Counted from the stretch's first letter, positions 23,431 through 35,722 are shown. The stretch is 64,000 nt of DNA from Ceratodon purpureus (GCA_014871385.1 CM026431.1:16141651-16205650), one strand, 5' to 3'. The notes: generated from the sequence alone by a model not told the origin. Numbers and translations are program-made.

Positions 23431-24646
23431 AATTTGGGTGCTTGGGCATCCCAAGAAAGTACTTGGGGTGCTTGGGCATCCCAAGAAAGTACTTGGGGTG
23501 CTTGGGCATCCCAAGAAAGTACTTGGGGTGCTTGGGCATCCCAAGTGAGTACTTAGGGTGCTTGGGCATCCCAAGTGAGTACTTGGGGTGCTTCGGCACC
23601 CCAAGTAATTACTTGGGGTGCTTGGGCATCCCAAGTAATTACTTGGGGTGCTTGGGCATCCCAAGTGAGTACTTGGGGTGCTAGGGCATCCCAAGTAAGT
23701 ACTTGGGGTGCTTGGGCATCCCAAGAAAGTACTTGGGGTGCTTGGGCATCCCAAGAAAGTACTTGGGGTGCTTGGGCATCCCAAGTGAGTACTTAGGGTG
23801 CTTGGGCATCCCAAGTGAGTACTTGGGGTGCTTCGGCACCCCAAGTAATTACTTGGGGTGCTTGGGCATCCCAAGTAATTACTTGGGGTGCTTGGGCATC
23901 CCAAGTGATTACTTGGGGTGCTTGGGCATCCCAAGTAATTACTTGGGGTGCTTGGGCATCCCAAGTGAGTACTTGAGGTGCTTGGGCATCCCAAGTGATT
24001 ACTTGGGGTGCTTGGGCATCCCAAGTAAGTACTTGGGGTGCTTGGGCATCCCAAGTAAGTACTTGGGGTGCTTCGGCATCCCAAGTCATTACTTGGGGTG
24101 CTTGCGCATCCCAAGTGATTACTTGGGGTGCTTGGGCATCCCAAGTGATTACTTGGGGTGCTTGGGCATCCCAAGTAATTACTTGGGGTGCTTGGGCATC
24201 CCAAGTGATTACTTGGGGTGCTTGGGCATCCCAAGTGATTACTTGCGGTGCTTGGGCATCCCAAGTAATTACTTGGGGTGCTTGGGCATCCCAAGTAAGT
24301 ACTTGGGGTGCTTGGGCATCCCAAGTAAGTACTTGGGGTGCTTGGGCATCCCAAGTCAGTACTTGGGGTGCTTGGGCATCCCAAGTTATTACTTGGGGTG
24401 CTTGGGCATCCCAAGTAAGTACTTGGGGTGCTTGGGCATCCCAAGTTATTACTTGGGGTGCTTGGGCATCTCAAGTGAGTACTTGGGGTGCTTGGGCATC
24501 CCAAGTAATTACTTGGGGTGCTTGGGCATCTCAAGTAATTACTTGGGGTGCTTGGGCATCCCAAGTAAGTACTTGGGGTGCTTGGGCATCCCAAGTTATT
24601 ACTTGGGGTGCTTGGGCATCCCAAGTAAGTACTTGGGGTGCTTGGG
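23431..24646. repeat. 30-bp palindromic minisatellite, about 40 units
   Basis: From 23461 to 24640 the sequence repeats every 30 bp with no insertion or deletion; partial units flank it. Each unit has the inverted arms ACTTGGG and CCCAAGT around a GTGCTTGGGCAT centre. The unit boundary CCAAG-TNANT-CTTGG is also close to palindromic. Variation is concentrated in the last four bases of the unit (AAGT, GAGT, AATT, GATT, TATT). A higher-order duplication is visible: 23461-23640 repeats exactly at 23701-23880, an offset of eight units. Because 30 is divisible by three, most reading frames on both strands stay open, but the peptides only mirror the repeat. Confidence 0.95.
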
Positions 24647-24974
24647 AATTTTTTTATCGCTTGAGTATAGTAGATAAGGACATATGACTTGTTGAAATTA
24701 TATTATCTCACTTGCCTTCTCTTATATTTTAGAGTTGGTACGTGATGATATATTTCTCGCTCTCATGAATATATTTTCCAAATATATTTCAAAGGTTTGA
24801 TAACATGTATTTCTATCAATATATTTGAAGACTGAAACATATTTGAAGATTCGTATATTTTTTATTTATATATTTGAAGACTTAAATTTACTTAAATATA
24901 TTTCATGAAGATATATTTTATAAATTCATTTTAGTATATTCAATTTTCAATTTGTATCTTAGTTTTCATTTTAA

Positions 24975-25113
24975 GATCTTCAATTTTCATTTTTGGATCT
25001 TGGATTTTCATTTTTGGATCTTCGATTTTCATGTTTGGATCTTCGATTTTCATTTTTGGATCTTCACTTTCATTTCTGGATCTTCGATTTTCATTTTTGG
25101 ATTTTCATAAATC
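24975..25113 (+). repeat. 21-bp tandem repeats, first block
   Basis: About six degenerate copies of a unit close to GATCTTCGATTTTCATTTTTG follow each other. The unit is Thy-rich on the plus strand. Confidence 0.75.
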
Positions 25114-25186
25114 ATCTTTTGATATTTGGTTTGTTTAACCAAGTATCTATTTTTAATTTTTAATTTTGCATAATTGATTTTCAGTC

Positions 25187-25320
25187 TTCCATTTAGGATT
25201 TTTGATCTTCTATTTATGATTTTCAATCTTCAATTTATGATTTTCGATCTTCCATTTATGATTTTCGATCTTCCATTTATGTTTTTTGATCTTCCATTTA
25301 TGATTTGTGGATCTTTAATT
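25187..25320 (+). repeat. 21-bp tandem repeats, second block
   Basis: About six copies of a unit close to GATCTTCCATTTATGATTTTC. It has the same period and start as the block at 24975-25113 and is probably related. Confidence 0.75.
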
Positions 25321-26124
25321 TTCATTTATAGAAAGAAGAATAAAAATAAATTAGTTAACTAAAGAAGATTACAAAAAACAACATGGCGTGTATTATTTCT
25401 CCCCCTACTTCTTCCTTCTTCTCCCCCTACTACATAATTATTTCTTTGTGTATGGTAGACCACAATAATTAGGGAAATTAAAAAACCTTGATTGTAAATT
25501 CTTTTCTTTTCTTTTCTTTTCTTTAAATACAATTTTCTTTAAAATTTAGAAAACCAATATAGTCAATAAAAAAAATATTAATATGTTAGTTTTTTTTTTC
25601 TATATTATGATTGAGTAATTAACTTCACTTGATTTAGATTTATATATGAATTTATATTTTTTTCATTTAATAAATAACTAAACATACAAAATTGATTCAG
25701 TAGTTTGAATAAGATGCAAATAATTCGGAAAATATATTAAAATTATGTATGTTTATTATTTGCATATTATATATTTGTGTAAATATTTTTTTTTAATGTA
25801 GATTTAAATATGTGTTTTTTAAAAAATTTGAAGAACATAGGAATTTTTTTAAAAAAATTCTATAGTTTGAATATGATTTGATTTATTTCAAATTGGCTGC
25901 TTTATTCGAAACAGGAAAATAAAAACAGTGTACTATGATGTGTATGTCAGAGACATAGAGCCTCACTACTGAATTGCAACACTTAAAACTTAGTGCTCTG
26001 TTGCTTTGTGTAGCAGGTGGCCGAGAGTCTGTGGGCTGCGGAAGGAGGATAAACACATGGATTCAGGAGTAGTCCCCTTGAGCATCACGACTCATGCCAT
26101 ATCGGGAGCTATCCTTGGTGTAGT

Positions 26125-28014
26125 TCAGCCGGTGGTATAGGCATCCGAAGTACTTGCTGCTGTACGTCTGTTATCGCCAGGTTCGGTTCCCGGTGTAGTA
26201 GTCTGGGAAGATGCGTAGTTCGAAGTAGCATGTGGCTGGTCGGTCTCAGGTCCTATGTCGCCCTTGAATGCCTGAGCTTCTGCATTTTCCAATCCCGTAC
26301 ATGTTGTGCTCCCACCAATGCCGTGACCAGCTCCGCTTGTGGAGCCTCCGGTTGCCTTGTGGAATGCGCTTGCTGTCGGCTGAGTTACGTAGGGGTTATG
26401 GCCAACGGGTTCTCCCTGCCTCATCGACTGTCGATGCTCAGAGGGACAGGGAAACGCCTGCTGGGCATGTCCTGGCATTGGCGATTTGTATGGTCGTGTA
26501 CTCATACTCAGGCCGGTGCTCAATACAGAGGAGAGTTGTGATAAACAACTTACCATTTCACCTTGCTTCATTATGGCCAGTCGTGCATTTTCGTTAGCTA
26601 TGGCTGCGTTCTCATACATGCGCCTGTCCTTCTCCCTTTGATACTCCATTTGTTCACTAAAAAGCTTGAGCTGCACCTCTATTTTGGACCTCTCCAATTC
26701 ACGACTTGCGTCCGCAATTTCTTGCATCTGTGTGGCCATCACAGCCCCCGTTGCCTTGGTTGCCTCTGCTATAACGCTATGCCCAGATACATTTTTTCTT
26801 CTGACCGCCGTGTTGCCTGGCCTCCTGTGCACTGCATTCTGCGATGTATCCGATGAACTTATGACATGCGGATTAACTCCTAAAGGCATGCCATTGAAAG
26901 CTCTAAAGCCCGGGCTTGGTATAGGCTCCGGCTGTGCAGTAGGGCGGACTGGCGTCGATGTCCGACTTCGGGGAGTCCTGGGCGGGGAAGAGTCTTCGGT
27001 AGTCTCAGGTACCTCGGGCTGGTGGTGCTCCATCGGATCATCTGTTTCTGGTTCACTTTGAGCGTCATCGACATCGTCAGGCATACTATGATGGATTGGC
27101 CGGTAGTTACCGTCGCTGGGGGAGAGGAGATCCCTCACATGCGGTGGTTGAATTTGGGGCCTGCTCCCGTACCACTCGTGCACAGCGTCAAAAACATCCT
27201 GGCCGAAAAGTCTTGGTAATCCTTCTGACTTCCTTTCTGCAGCGCTCATATCCCAGTAATCAGGTGCGTTCCTGCCTGTGCGACTCAGAAAATCGGCTAT
27301 TCGTTTATAGTCAGGAATTAATTGATTCCATTTCGTTTTGCACGATGGCCCATCCCGGAAGCAAGGTGAATATCCAGCCCTCATAACATGCTGTGAAACA
27401 CGCATCCATTTAGATGTCTCCGGTGTCATAAGGTCACGCCCATCTACTGTATCTAACTCCTCAAGAAACATATCACGCTTTGCTTGGATTAGCGCAAATA
27501 TTTCTTGAGGGGTCCAATTGGGACCTCTATCCTTGCGTGCTCTCTTGGCAGAGCTCGCAGCTGCAAGAGGGGATGCAACAGGAGGCGGTCTCATCAGTAC
27601 CGGTCTTGACAATCCTGAAACAGAGGATATGACAGGGCTTCCCCTTGCAATAGTAACTGCTGGCATACCACGCCCCATTGTCTGGTTCGGAGACGCAGTG
27701 GCTGTCCGCAGAGGACCTGAAATGAACAAACATTAAAAATTGTTAATTTTTAAAAACATTTTCTACATCTTTCTCATTGCAGCATCGGAGTGTTTGTTTT
27801 ATGTGTGCAGGTCAGTGGTCATAAGACTTCTTAACGTCGGATTCACAAATCAAAGTACAGCGCAGGATAGTTGACATTACGAATTACATGCGTAGAAGGA
27901 AGTTGCGTAAAATACCATGCAGGCAGGGAACAGGAAGGTCTGCGTACCGTCTGTGGGCTGCGGCGTAGGACGTGTGGGGGTGGTGGCATAATGGTCTGCA
28001 ACGCGGGGTTCCAT
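26125..28014 (-). CDS. Harbinger ORF1, Myb/SANT-like DNA-binding protein
   Basis: Two exons, 28014-27948 and 27716-26125, join in phase to give 552 residues; the acceptor TTTCAG fixes the second exon. The second exon starts with a Pro/Ser-rich segment and then a trihelix-type Myb domain: NWTPQEIFALIQAKRDMF, SKWMRVSQHVM, CKTKWNQLIPDYKRI. A Ser/Pro/Glu-rich middle follows, then a long coiled coil (ELERSKIEVQLKLFSEQMEY) and a low-complexity tail. In Harbinger elements this second protein binds DNA and escorts the transposase to the nucleus and element ends. Convergent arrangement with the transposase is usual. The first exon and its ATG are a prediction supported by phase. GT inside GAAATGGTAAGT could be an alternative donor. 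Confidence 0.82.
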
Positions 28015-29617
28015 ACTTGAAATGTCCGCCGATGGTCTGCATGAACATGCAATAAGAGTACACAAGGTCATTTGCCGGAACTCATTCATGCTACTATGAT
28101 TTCTTGACTTCAAATGTAGTAAGATGGACCGCACTGCCGAGTGAGACACCTTCACAGAGAGAAATTAACATACATTGTTGAACATGTACATTATTCCATA
28201 GGATAGATGCTTGAATTGTACAAGACTTCTTGCAAGCCGTAACATAAACTAACTATACACATTGGCTGAAAGATGCAGGGTGTGTTCGCCTCAACATTCA
28301 AGCCGACATACATTGACTTCGACATCAAAGGTACAACTTACAGACTCCATGCAGAACTCGATACAAAGAAAAATCTTAAGTTCAACTGTACAGAGAATGA
28401 TGGAAAACTTCGCAATTGACAGAGAAGGTGCACGTACCAGAGTTCGACGTCGAAGACTGAGGTACGTCCCACTCACAATAGTGTAATTTATGAAAATCGA
28501 AACTGGTCTCAAGGGTCGCAGAGCACCGCAGCGACTGCTGTAGGTGCCGAGTTACTTGCGATAAGACCCCCCATCGCTGTTTCCTCATTTGCCCCCCGGA
28601 GCTCCAGTAGATAAGACCATGCAAGTATTTCGAGAATGTTCATTTCGAAAAGATTTTAATGTGCTACTTCATTGCCTGATTAATAGTAGTGGCCGCGAAG
28701 GTAGCTCAAGTGGACTCGGGAAAGACCGCTCTTACAGGCATGCCAACTCGGCAGACACGTAGGTTCGGAGGATAATAACCGCCTGCAGTGTGAATAGTAG
28801 GTTACTTTTAGCGGCACTACGGCAGTAACAACGCGGGTCAAGTGCCAGGTGCGAACGACCCTTTAGGATGGGATTCAAGTCACCTGCTCTTATGTGATTG
28901 TTTGGTAGGGTTACACCAGCCTTGATTTCAGCAGACTTTGCTCTTAATGAAATTGGCCACAAAGGTGCCACTAATAAATCAGCATTGAAGTGGGCAGAAT
29001 AGTCAGCAGTCAAACACTAGCACTCAACTAAAGATTACACTAGCATACTTATTTATACTGACAGCAACGTAATTAGTATCACAGATCTTGATAAAGACTT
29101 CAAATCAAAGAGCATTCCAATTAAATTACTGTGACATGTAAGGTAACACCAAGAGACTACCGGTATAGTTCATTAACTTATGATGAATCTATGCAGGAGC
29201 ATCAGATGTTAATCAATCAAAGTGAAGTGTGACTGTGTGACATTGTAGAAGTTTGCTGCAGTGGGAGTCTCATACAATGAAAATAGGGTGAGCACCGTGC
29301 AAGAGGCGGGCGCAATGCCCATTGGAATGGGGATAGTGACCCTGAGTTAGCATTCACAACATTCTACCAAATGAGTACCCAATGCCAAGTTGTATGCAAT
29401 ATTTGGTGCGCTTTTAAAATATCAGAGTCATAATGCAAGTGCCTTACCAATAGCTTATCAGGCAGTAAGGCTGGTCTCTTCCACATTGACTTCACAACAG
29501 TTGCTTCTTGATTAGAAATATTTACAATTGTAGTTTTTCATATGGATGTTTGACATTGGTAACTAAATAGCATAGTGGGCAGTTTCCTTTGAAGACGAAA
29601 TTATACTTTTGAAACCC
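28015..29617. other. Harbinger right subterminal region and adjacent spacer
   Basis: From the ORF1 start to the element end at 28862 there is promoter and subterminal sequence. Beyond the TTA at 28863-28865 there is about 750 bp with no recognisable gene or repeat. Confidence 0.4.
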
Positions 29618-29626
29618 ATATACTTG

Positions 29627-29958
29627 CCCTTGCAATAAACCTCGCCCTCGTCTTAATGACGAGGCGGGCCCTCCCCCTCCTCCTCCCCTTTCTCCTTTCC
29701 TCCCTGATCTATTTTTAGGGGTCCTGTGGCCCTTTTTTAGTAATTTTTTTATTTTTAATGAAACCGGGGACCCCGAATTAGTCTCCGGGGACCCTCTAGA
29801 TTAATTTTAATTAGTTTATATATTTTTAATTTATTTTTTTATTTTTTTTTATTTTTTTCATCAACATGCAAAATATAGAGGGCTTTTTGCCCCCTCCAAT
29901 GACAGCCCTGGTTGGGGGGCCCTCGTCATTAAGACGAGGCCGAGGTTTATCGCAAGGG
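29627..29958. mobile_element. Mutator-like MITE, 332 bp
   Basis: The ends carry inverted repeats beginning CCCTTGC(A/G)ATAAACCTCG and continuing through CTCGTCTTAATGACGAG, which is itself a palindrome. The 9-bp sequence ATATACTTG lies directly outside both ends (29618-29626 and 29959-29967). A 9-bp duplication with long terminal repeats points to a Mutator-like (MULE) MITE. The interior is GC-rich near the ends and AT-rich in the middle, with no coding capacity. Confidence 0.85.
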
Positions 29959-29967
29959 ATATACTTG

Positions 29968-32900
29968 CAATTTGAAACCCATGGAAGCAGAAACTGGTGA
30001 CAGAACCCCACCAAGGCTGCCCAGGTTTTTTGGTGGCAAGAAGTCTTTCAACCCCCTCCAACTCCTTACCGTGATAGTCACTCTTCCACTCAAGCTTATG
30101 TTGTTTCTTTCCTTACACTAAAACAGTCAGGCTGTGCACAAATTGCTGTGAATTAGTTTACAAATAAGTTTGTTGCCCTGTCTTGAGTTTGGCATCCTTG
30201 ATGTGAAGGATAAGCTGAAGATTGATTCTAAGTTAGAGATTCCGTGCCATGCAATCACTGTTATTCCAATGAAGAAAATATAACAAAAGTAGTCACCAAG
30301 GAGGAGTGGACTTATCAAAATATGTAAAGCTAACTTAGTAAGTGTGCCGCTTTTAAGCTTTAACTTAGATTTTTGAATCTATACAATGTATTCAACAATG
30401 TGTAAAGTTAGGTTTATTAATTTTTTAAATATTAAAATCAAAAGAAGTGGAATTGTAATATCTAGAACAATAGTGAATTTTTTCTAAATTGTCAAAATTT
30501 AAATCGTGATTGATTGATATACTTGCTGGAAGCAATTTGCTTGGTCGTGCATTGTACCGTGTGCTATTATAAAAAGATTTAAATCATTTAGATATTTCCA
30601 TGAATGAGGTTATTATATAAAAAAAAATTAGATTATCTAATTTCAAACACTCCAAATAAAAGAAAGTTTTATACACTTTCACTCTTAAAGATATGTTGTA
30701 GCTAGCACTTTTGAATTTATGACTAGTTTAAGTGCACATACCTTACTTTCTTTCTATTTGGAATGAACTTGTTGCCATTTAAATTACAATCCTTTTAAAC
30801 AGAAGAAACGTTATCGGTAAACAGATCCATACTATTTAGATGCCTCTAAGGGATTGATTGATGAGGAGTATTAATAGTGTAAGCGTTAGCTGGAACACAA
30901 GTTGATTTTAATGAGACACTAAGGTGGAGGGATCAATTTGCGAGCAATACATATTCTCGACCGCTATTATTGGAATTGGCGGACCAAACAATGACCCGGT
31001 GGGACTGTAAAAGAGCCCATCAAGGTGTTCTATGGCATGCAAGTTTGTTCTTGGTCCTTTAGGGGTTAGATTTGGGGTGGATAGTGGATGAAAAATAGAG
31101 GTTTGATGTGTGGAAGTAGAGTGTATTGAAGGTGTAATGGATTCTTTGTAGGCTCAAGAAATTGCCCACCTAAAGGGATAATTTTGCAATAGGGATGATT
31201 TATTTTGTACTCCTAAATAGGCGGTTTTGGGTGACGGCTTTTTCTTAATTATAGCCCCCTAAGGCCAATCTTGCAACTACAGAAAGGTCATTTTTTTATC
31301 AAACATGGTTGTTTTCTAGTTAGAGCATGTGTGAGTATGAGGTGGTTAGATGAGGGAGATTAGAAAAAGCCATGGAGGAATTAGTGCATGAAGGGGAGGA
31401 TGTTGTGAGTAGTGAAGATATTCTATAAAAGACACAACACACAACATAGGTTCCCCCCTCACGATGAATATAGACTAAGTGTAGAAGATAATTTATGATT
31501 TAATGATTACATAGCTCAATTTGAGCATGGAGAGAGGAATAGATACAAAAATTCACAATCTACCTTGCATGTCAAGTTAATTGTCACTAAAAATCATCAT
31601 ACATAGGCGGGGTGGGAAAGCTCTGGACCGCAGCGTAATCAAATAGTGGCGCAAGATTAGTCGTTTGGCAATGACAGCTCGGCAAGGCTAAAGCAGCTAC
31701 GGCTACAATTACGTTGTAGGCCATCCAGGCAAAGATTACGAGGCTCTTGAGGAATGGAGGCACGGTGCGGGGCACTCTATTGGTGATTCTTCGGCATATG
31801 AAGATGTGGCAATGACTGAAATTGCATGCAAGGAAGATGGTGACATATTTCTGGCGGAAAGACCTTCGGTGCAGATCTATAATAGAGGTTGAAGCGGTAG
31901 CCTACAAGCACTCGCAAATTCGGCACATGTTCCTCTTTCACTAAGGCAAGAGACTTCCCGGACTATAGAAGATATTGTGGACCTCGCTATTGATGGCGAT
32001 GCAGATGACTTTGTGTATGCGGACTGCGGTGGAGGAGGTGTGTGCACAAGCTTTGCGCCTTTTCCTCTTAGATTTGAGCTTGCAAAAGTTCATCACCCAC
32101 TCTCACAACTAGAACACAAGGCATCTCTATGTGGATGTGTCAAATGCAATGGAGAGTTACTATGAGACAAATGAACAACATTCAATAATAGAACTAGCTT
32201 TTCTAGCAGAGGTGCAAACCAAAAACGAGAACAATATAGACTAACTTTGTCATTGCCTAAGCTTATTCTTGCCAATAAAATGGAGAAGGAAACAACCTCT
32301 CTTCAACTACACGCAAAGCATAATCTTGACATCTGCAATTATAGCTGGAGACTAGAAGAAGTTATGGCACAAAAAGAAGCAACAACAACTGCGGTATAGA
32401 GGAAAAAACAAGAAAATGAGGCAACAAAAGAGTATCGCAAGGCACATAAACAACAATAGCAAAAGGTGAAGGAAGAATGTGTAAGGATTGGAGATTAAAA
32501 AGAAGAAGGAAAGAGAGGCGGAGGTATTAGTTAAGCGCGCTTTAATGGTTGGATCTTGTGATTGCGGGATTCAGCCTTTGGAGAATCATTCGCAGGAGCA
32601 AGGGGGGAGGGGAGGTGGAATGACCTCAAGTCTGGAGTTGGAGATAGTTGAAAGTGCAGCAACGCAACAAACACCCCCCTCGCAACCCGCAGTCCGAAAG
32701 CCGCAGTTAAGAAAGGTGGCTTTGCGAGTTTGTGACTTGGAAGATTTTCAATTGCAAAGGTCTAAATAGTGAAGTAATACATGAGGCGTCCATCGCGGTC
32801 AATCCTCATTGCACTCACCACTCAACCCGTTCACTACAGCTCCCCACTAGGTTTAGAATTTGTCCCCTGCATACCGTGTTGATGTACCTCGCTTCCCCGC

Positions 32901-34054
32901 AAAATGCTAGACCAAAGGCCTCACATCCACCTTGCACCTCCGCCATCCCCCCCCCCCCCCCCCAAGTTTGGTTTGCGCACTTGTAGGCGCTCTCAGGTGG
33001 GCCTCCCCTACACAATCCCCCACCATCGCATGCATATGAGGCGTCATGGTTTCAATACAAGCATATCAGATTTTACAATCCTCATCCTCTACCCCCATAC
33101 ATCTCTGCACACAAACCCAACTTTTAACAAGGGTGACAACCATGAAGATAACAATAGCACTGGTGGAGACGGGAGAAGCCTAACAACGTTGGAGTGGAGG
33201 AGGAACTACTGAGGATTAAATGGTGAGGAAGGACATAAGAGGAGCTACAGCTTAGAGGCTCTGTGAGATCCCAAAAGGGGGGCGCCGAAGTTCGAGTGCG
33301 GAGTGCTCGGAGGGAGATTTGTTTAAGCATTGCCCATTCCAAGTAGCTAGATGAGATAGGTTGGTCGTTGTAAGGCAGGCAAGGCTAGAAGCTCTGACGT
33401 AGTAGGCGGGAATGGAGCCTTGGCCTCGGTACTTACAGCCTTCCCTACGTAGTAGACTCCTCTTTGCGAGGTGGCCAAATGCACTTTGTCACCATCTCTT
33501 AATGTTGAGGTGGCAGGTTGGCAGCCACCTATAGACGCTTGACCACATCTACTGTGCAGAAATAGAACCCATTAGGACTAGGCCAAAGTCCTTATAGCAT
33601 GCTGGGTTTGTCCTTCTACGTGGCTTCGTTCACCTTGACAAGCAATACTTCCTTTCCACATGTTGGCCCATGCATTGCAACTTATTAATGCAGAAGACTA
33701 TTATATAACAAACCCTTTTTTGACAAGTTTTTGGATAAATTGCACATAATTTTGTGAATCTCACTTCTCTAGACAACAACCACTCTATACTCTACACTCG
33801 GGCACTATAAGCAATTTCGTTTTAAAATTCATAGAAAATTATAGGCATGTTGGATTTTATTTTTTCTGGGGTTATAGTCTTGCATTAGCTTTGCAATGCT
33901 TCTAAAATTTATAAACTTTTTATCCCAACCTCTAACTAATCAAACCTGAGATTTAGTCGGGAATTGGTCCGACTACCTTAACTTAGCTGGTTGAAGCTCA
34001 CCTCCTAAATTATTACCAAGTTAGTAATATAATCATATGCTTGAGGCTATTTAA
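29968..34054. other. AT-rich intergenic region with decayed sequence
   Basis: No intact gene seen. It contains homopolymer runs (poly-C near 32948) and the doubtful coding relic noted at 31760-32768. From 32800 to 33900 there are many degenerate short ORFs with frameshifts, consistent with old transposon debris that I cannot classify. Confidence 0.4.
31760..32768 (+). pseudogene. Possible decayed coding relic with coiled-coil composition
   Basis: One plus-strand frame reads EDVAMTEIACKEDGDIF, a stop, then TIEDIVDLAIDGDADDF and CGCVKCNGE. Another reads KMEKETTSLQLHAKHN, EEVMAQKEATTTAV and, after stops, KKKEREAEVLVKRALM. The Glu/Lys/Gln-rich later part would form a coiled coil. Several stops and frame changes interrupt it. 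No family is recognised; a transposon ORF1 or gag-like origin is possible. Confidence 0.25.
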
Positions 34055-34402
34055 GAGCATCCTCAATGGTGCCGCGCCATAGGAACGAGGCAAGCAATTG
34101 TAAAGACCTCCCTGCAAAATACCGTGGGAGCAAAGCTGTGCAATGCTCCAATCGCGACTTGCTACATGCCACGATATAACTTGATGGCGGCTGATGTGGC
34201 AAGGCTGGGGGGGGGGGGGGTCAAGGTGTGGACCCAGCATGACCGAAGTCTTTTGATTCAGGGTTGGAAACTTGGAGGGGTACAAGTGAGGAACTTTGTG
34301 AGAACAGAGTGTTGCATATTTTAGCTAAAATTAATTGCTTCAGAGCTAATTAAGAGAAGGGTGTGAGGTTCATTTTGTTTGATTCTTTGGTTTGTGAGAG
34401 TC

Positions 34403-35722
34403 ATGGAGTCCTGGGAAGATGAGCTTGAGAAGAGTCTTGGAATTGAGATAGGGTTTGAAGAGGACATGGACGATGACCTTGAGAATGACCTAATTTTGCA
34501 GATGGTTGATGTTGTTTCAAGTGAGCTTTTGGATGAGTCTTCAACAAAGCCCAAGGTGGGTCGTAGTGTGCCTAGAAGGACATATGTGTGGCGTGATAAA
34601 GAGGTATGTCACAATCTTCTCTTGAAGGATTATTTCTATGAGATAACTATGGTCGAAGGAAGTTCCGGATACTATATAGGACGTGTAAAGAACTTTTCAC
34701 AACCATTTTGGATGCACTGTTGTGAGCTTTGATCCATGGTTTACACAATTTGTGGTTGCTACGGGCCGTTTGGTTTTATCTTCTTTTTAGAAATGCAGTG
34801 CCACCATCCGTATGCTAGCATATGGTGTGGCGACTTATGCATGTGATGAATACTGCAAAAAGGAGAATCCACTGCTCAAAAGTGCATGACGCAGTTTGTA
34901 GTTGCCATTAGAGGTTGTTTTGAGTCTATTTATTTAAGGCAGCCTACATGGTATGATATAGAAAAGGAGATGGCTATCAATGAGAAGCGTGGATTTCTAA
35001 TGATGTTTGGTAGTCTAGATTGCATGCATTAGACATGGAAGCATTGTCCTAAAGCGTGGCACGATCAATTCTAAGACACGGACAAGAATATGAGCATCAT
35101 CTTAAAAAGAGTGGCTGATCAAAGCTTATAGATATGGCATGTTTTTTTTGGCTTGCCTGGTAGCAACAACGACATCAATGTTTTGGATAGTTCTCCGTTT
35201 CTTTTAAATCTATTGCGGGGTGTTTGGTCACAACATCTGCTTCAAGGTAAACGGACATGTGTATCGTCGATATTACTTTTTAGCAGATGGCATTTATCCA
35301 TCATAGTCATGTTTTGTACTGCACTTTCATGAGCTACAAGGTGCGATGAGGGAGCATTTTGCCAAGTGCTAAGAAGGTACACGTAAGGATGTTGAAAGGG
35401 CTTTTGGGTGTTGCAAGCAAGATGGGAGATCATTATGAATCCCGTGCGGCAATGGGATTTAGGGGTTATAGATAACATCATAATAGCTTGCATTATTATG
35501 CAAAATATGATTTTGGAGGATAAGATGGGACTCCACTTAGAGCCGTTTGGAGATTGGGGGGGTTCCTCAGTGAGCATTCCTATATCATTCACATTTCGGG
35601 ATTTACAGGCTGGGTCTAGGGAAGTTGAGAACATTGAGACTCATTTTGCATTGCAAATTGATTTGATTGATCATTTGTGGAAACTTAGAAAAGAAAGAAG
35701 AAGACTAGGTATAGAAAAATGA
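34403..35722 (+). pseudogene. Plant transposon protein (PF04827-type Harbinger transposase), decayed
   Basis: The N-terminus (MESWEDELEKS, LLKDYFYE) stays open to about 34732. It is followed across a frame change by IRMLAYGVATYACDEYC, ESTAQKCMTQFVVAIRG, YLRQPTWYDIEKEMAINE and GFLMMFGSLDCMHW (first catalytic Asp). Then come FFGLPGSNNDINVLDSSPF and DGIYPS (second Asp). Near the end are RKDVERAFGCC (Glu) and, in another frame, MLQARWEIIMNP and IIIACIIMQNMILEDK. These are the landmarks of the plant HARBI1-like group. In-frame stops (after HDQF, ADQSL, GIYPS and FAKC) and at least two frameshifts break it. It has no intact product. Confidence 0.85.

Larger units (their letters stand above)
24647..26124. 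other. AT-rich segment inside the Harbinger element
   Basis: A sharp fall in GC follows the minisatellite. It holds two runs of short tandem repeats, homopolymer tracts and no gene. It may be an older nested insertion or expanded low-complexity sequence, but I could not find paired ends. Confidence 0.5.
20042..28862. mobile_element. Complete PIF/Harbinger DNA transposon, 8.8 kb
   Basis: The terminal repeats at 20042-20060 and 28844-28862 match at 16 of 19 positions and share the core CACCTGGC. TTA lies directly outside both ends (20039-20041 and 28863-28865), the 3-bp target preference of PIF/Harbinger. The element holds the two required convergent genes: a DDE transposase (21060-22409, plus) and a Myb/SANT-like ORF1 (26125-28014, minus), both open. 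Between them lie a large 30-bp minisatellite and an AT-rich segment that make it about twice the size of a compact Harbinger. Intact ORFs and ends suggest it may still be mobile. Confidence 0.88.

Noticed and set aside
23431..24646. CRISPR-like array
   Set aside because: No unique spacers; repeats are directly tandem, and the window is eukaryotic nuclear DNA.
23350..24687. Long ORFs on both strands across the minisatellite (up to 424 codons)
   Set aside because: The 30-bp period is a multiple of three, so open frames arise automatically. The peptides only repeat CLGIPS- or CPSTPS-type units and have no start context or domain.
25174..25362. 62-codon Phe/Ile/Leu-rich ORF resembling a membrane peptide
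   Set aside because: It is the translation of the 21-bp AT-rich tandem repeat block.
31977..32165. Cys-containing ORF (CGCVKCNGE) as a zinc protein gene
   Set aside because: It is a short fragment with stops on both sides in decayed sequence; treated only as part of a relic.
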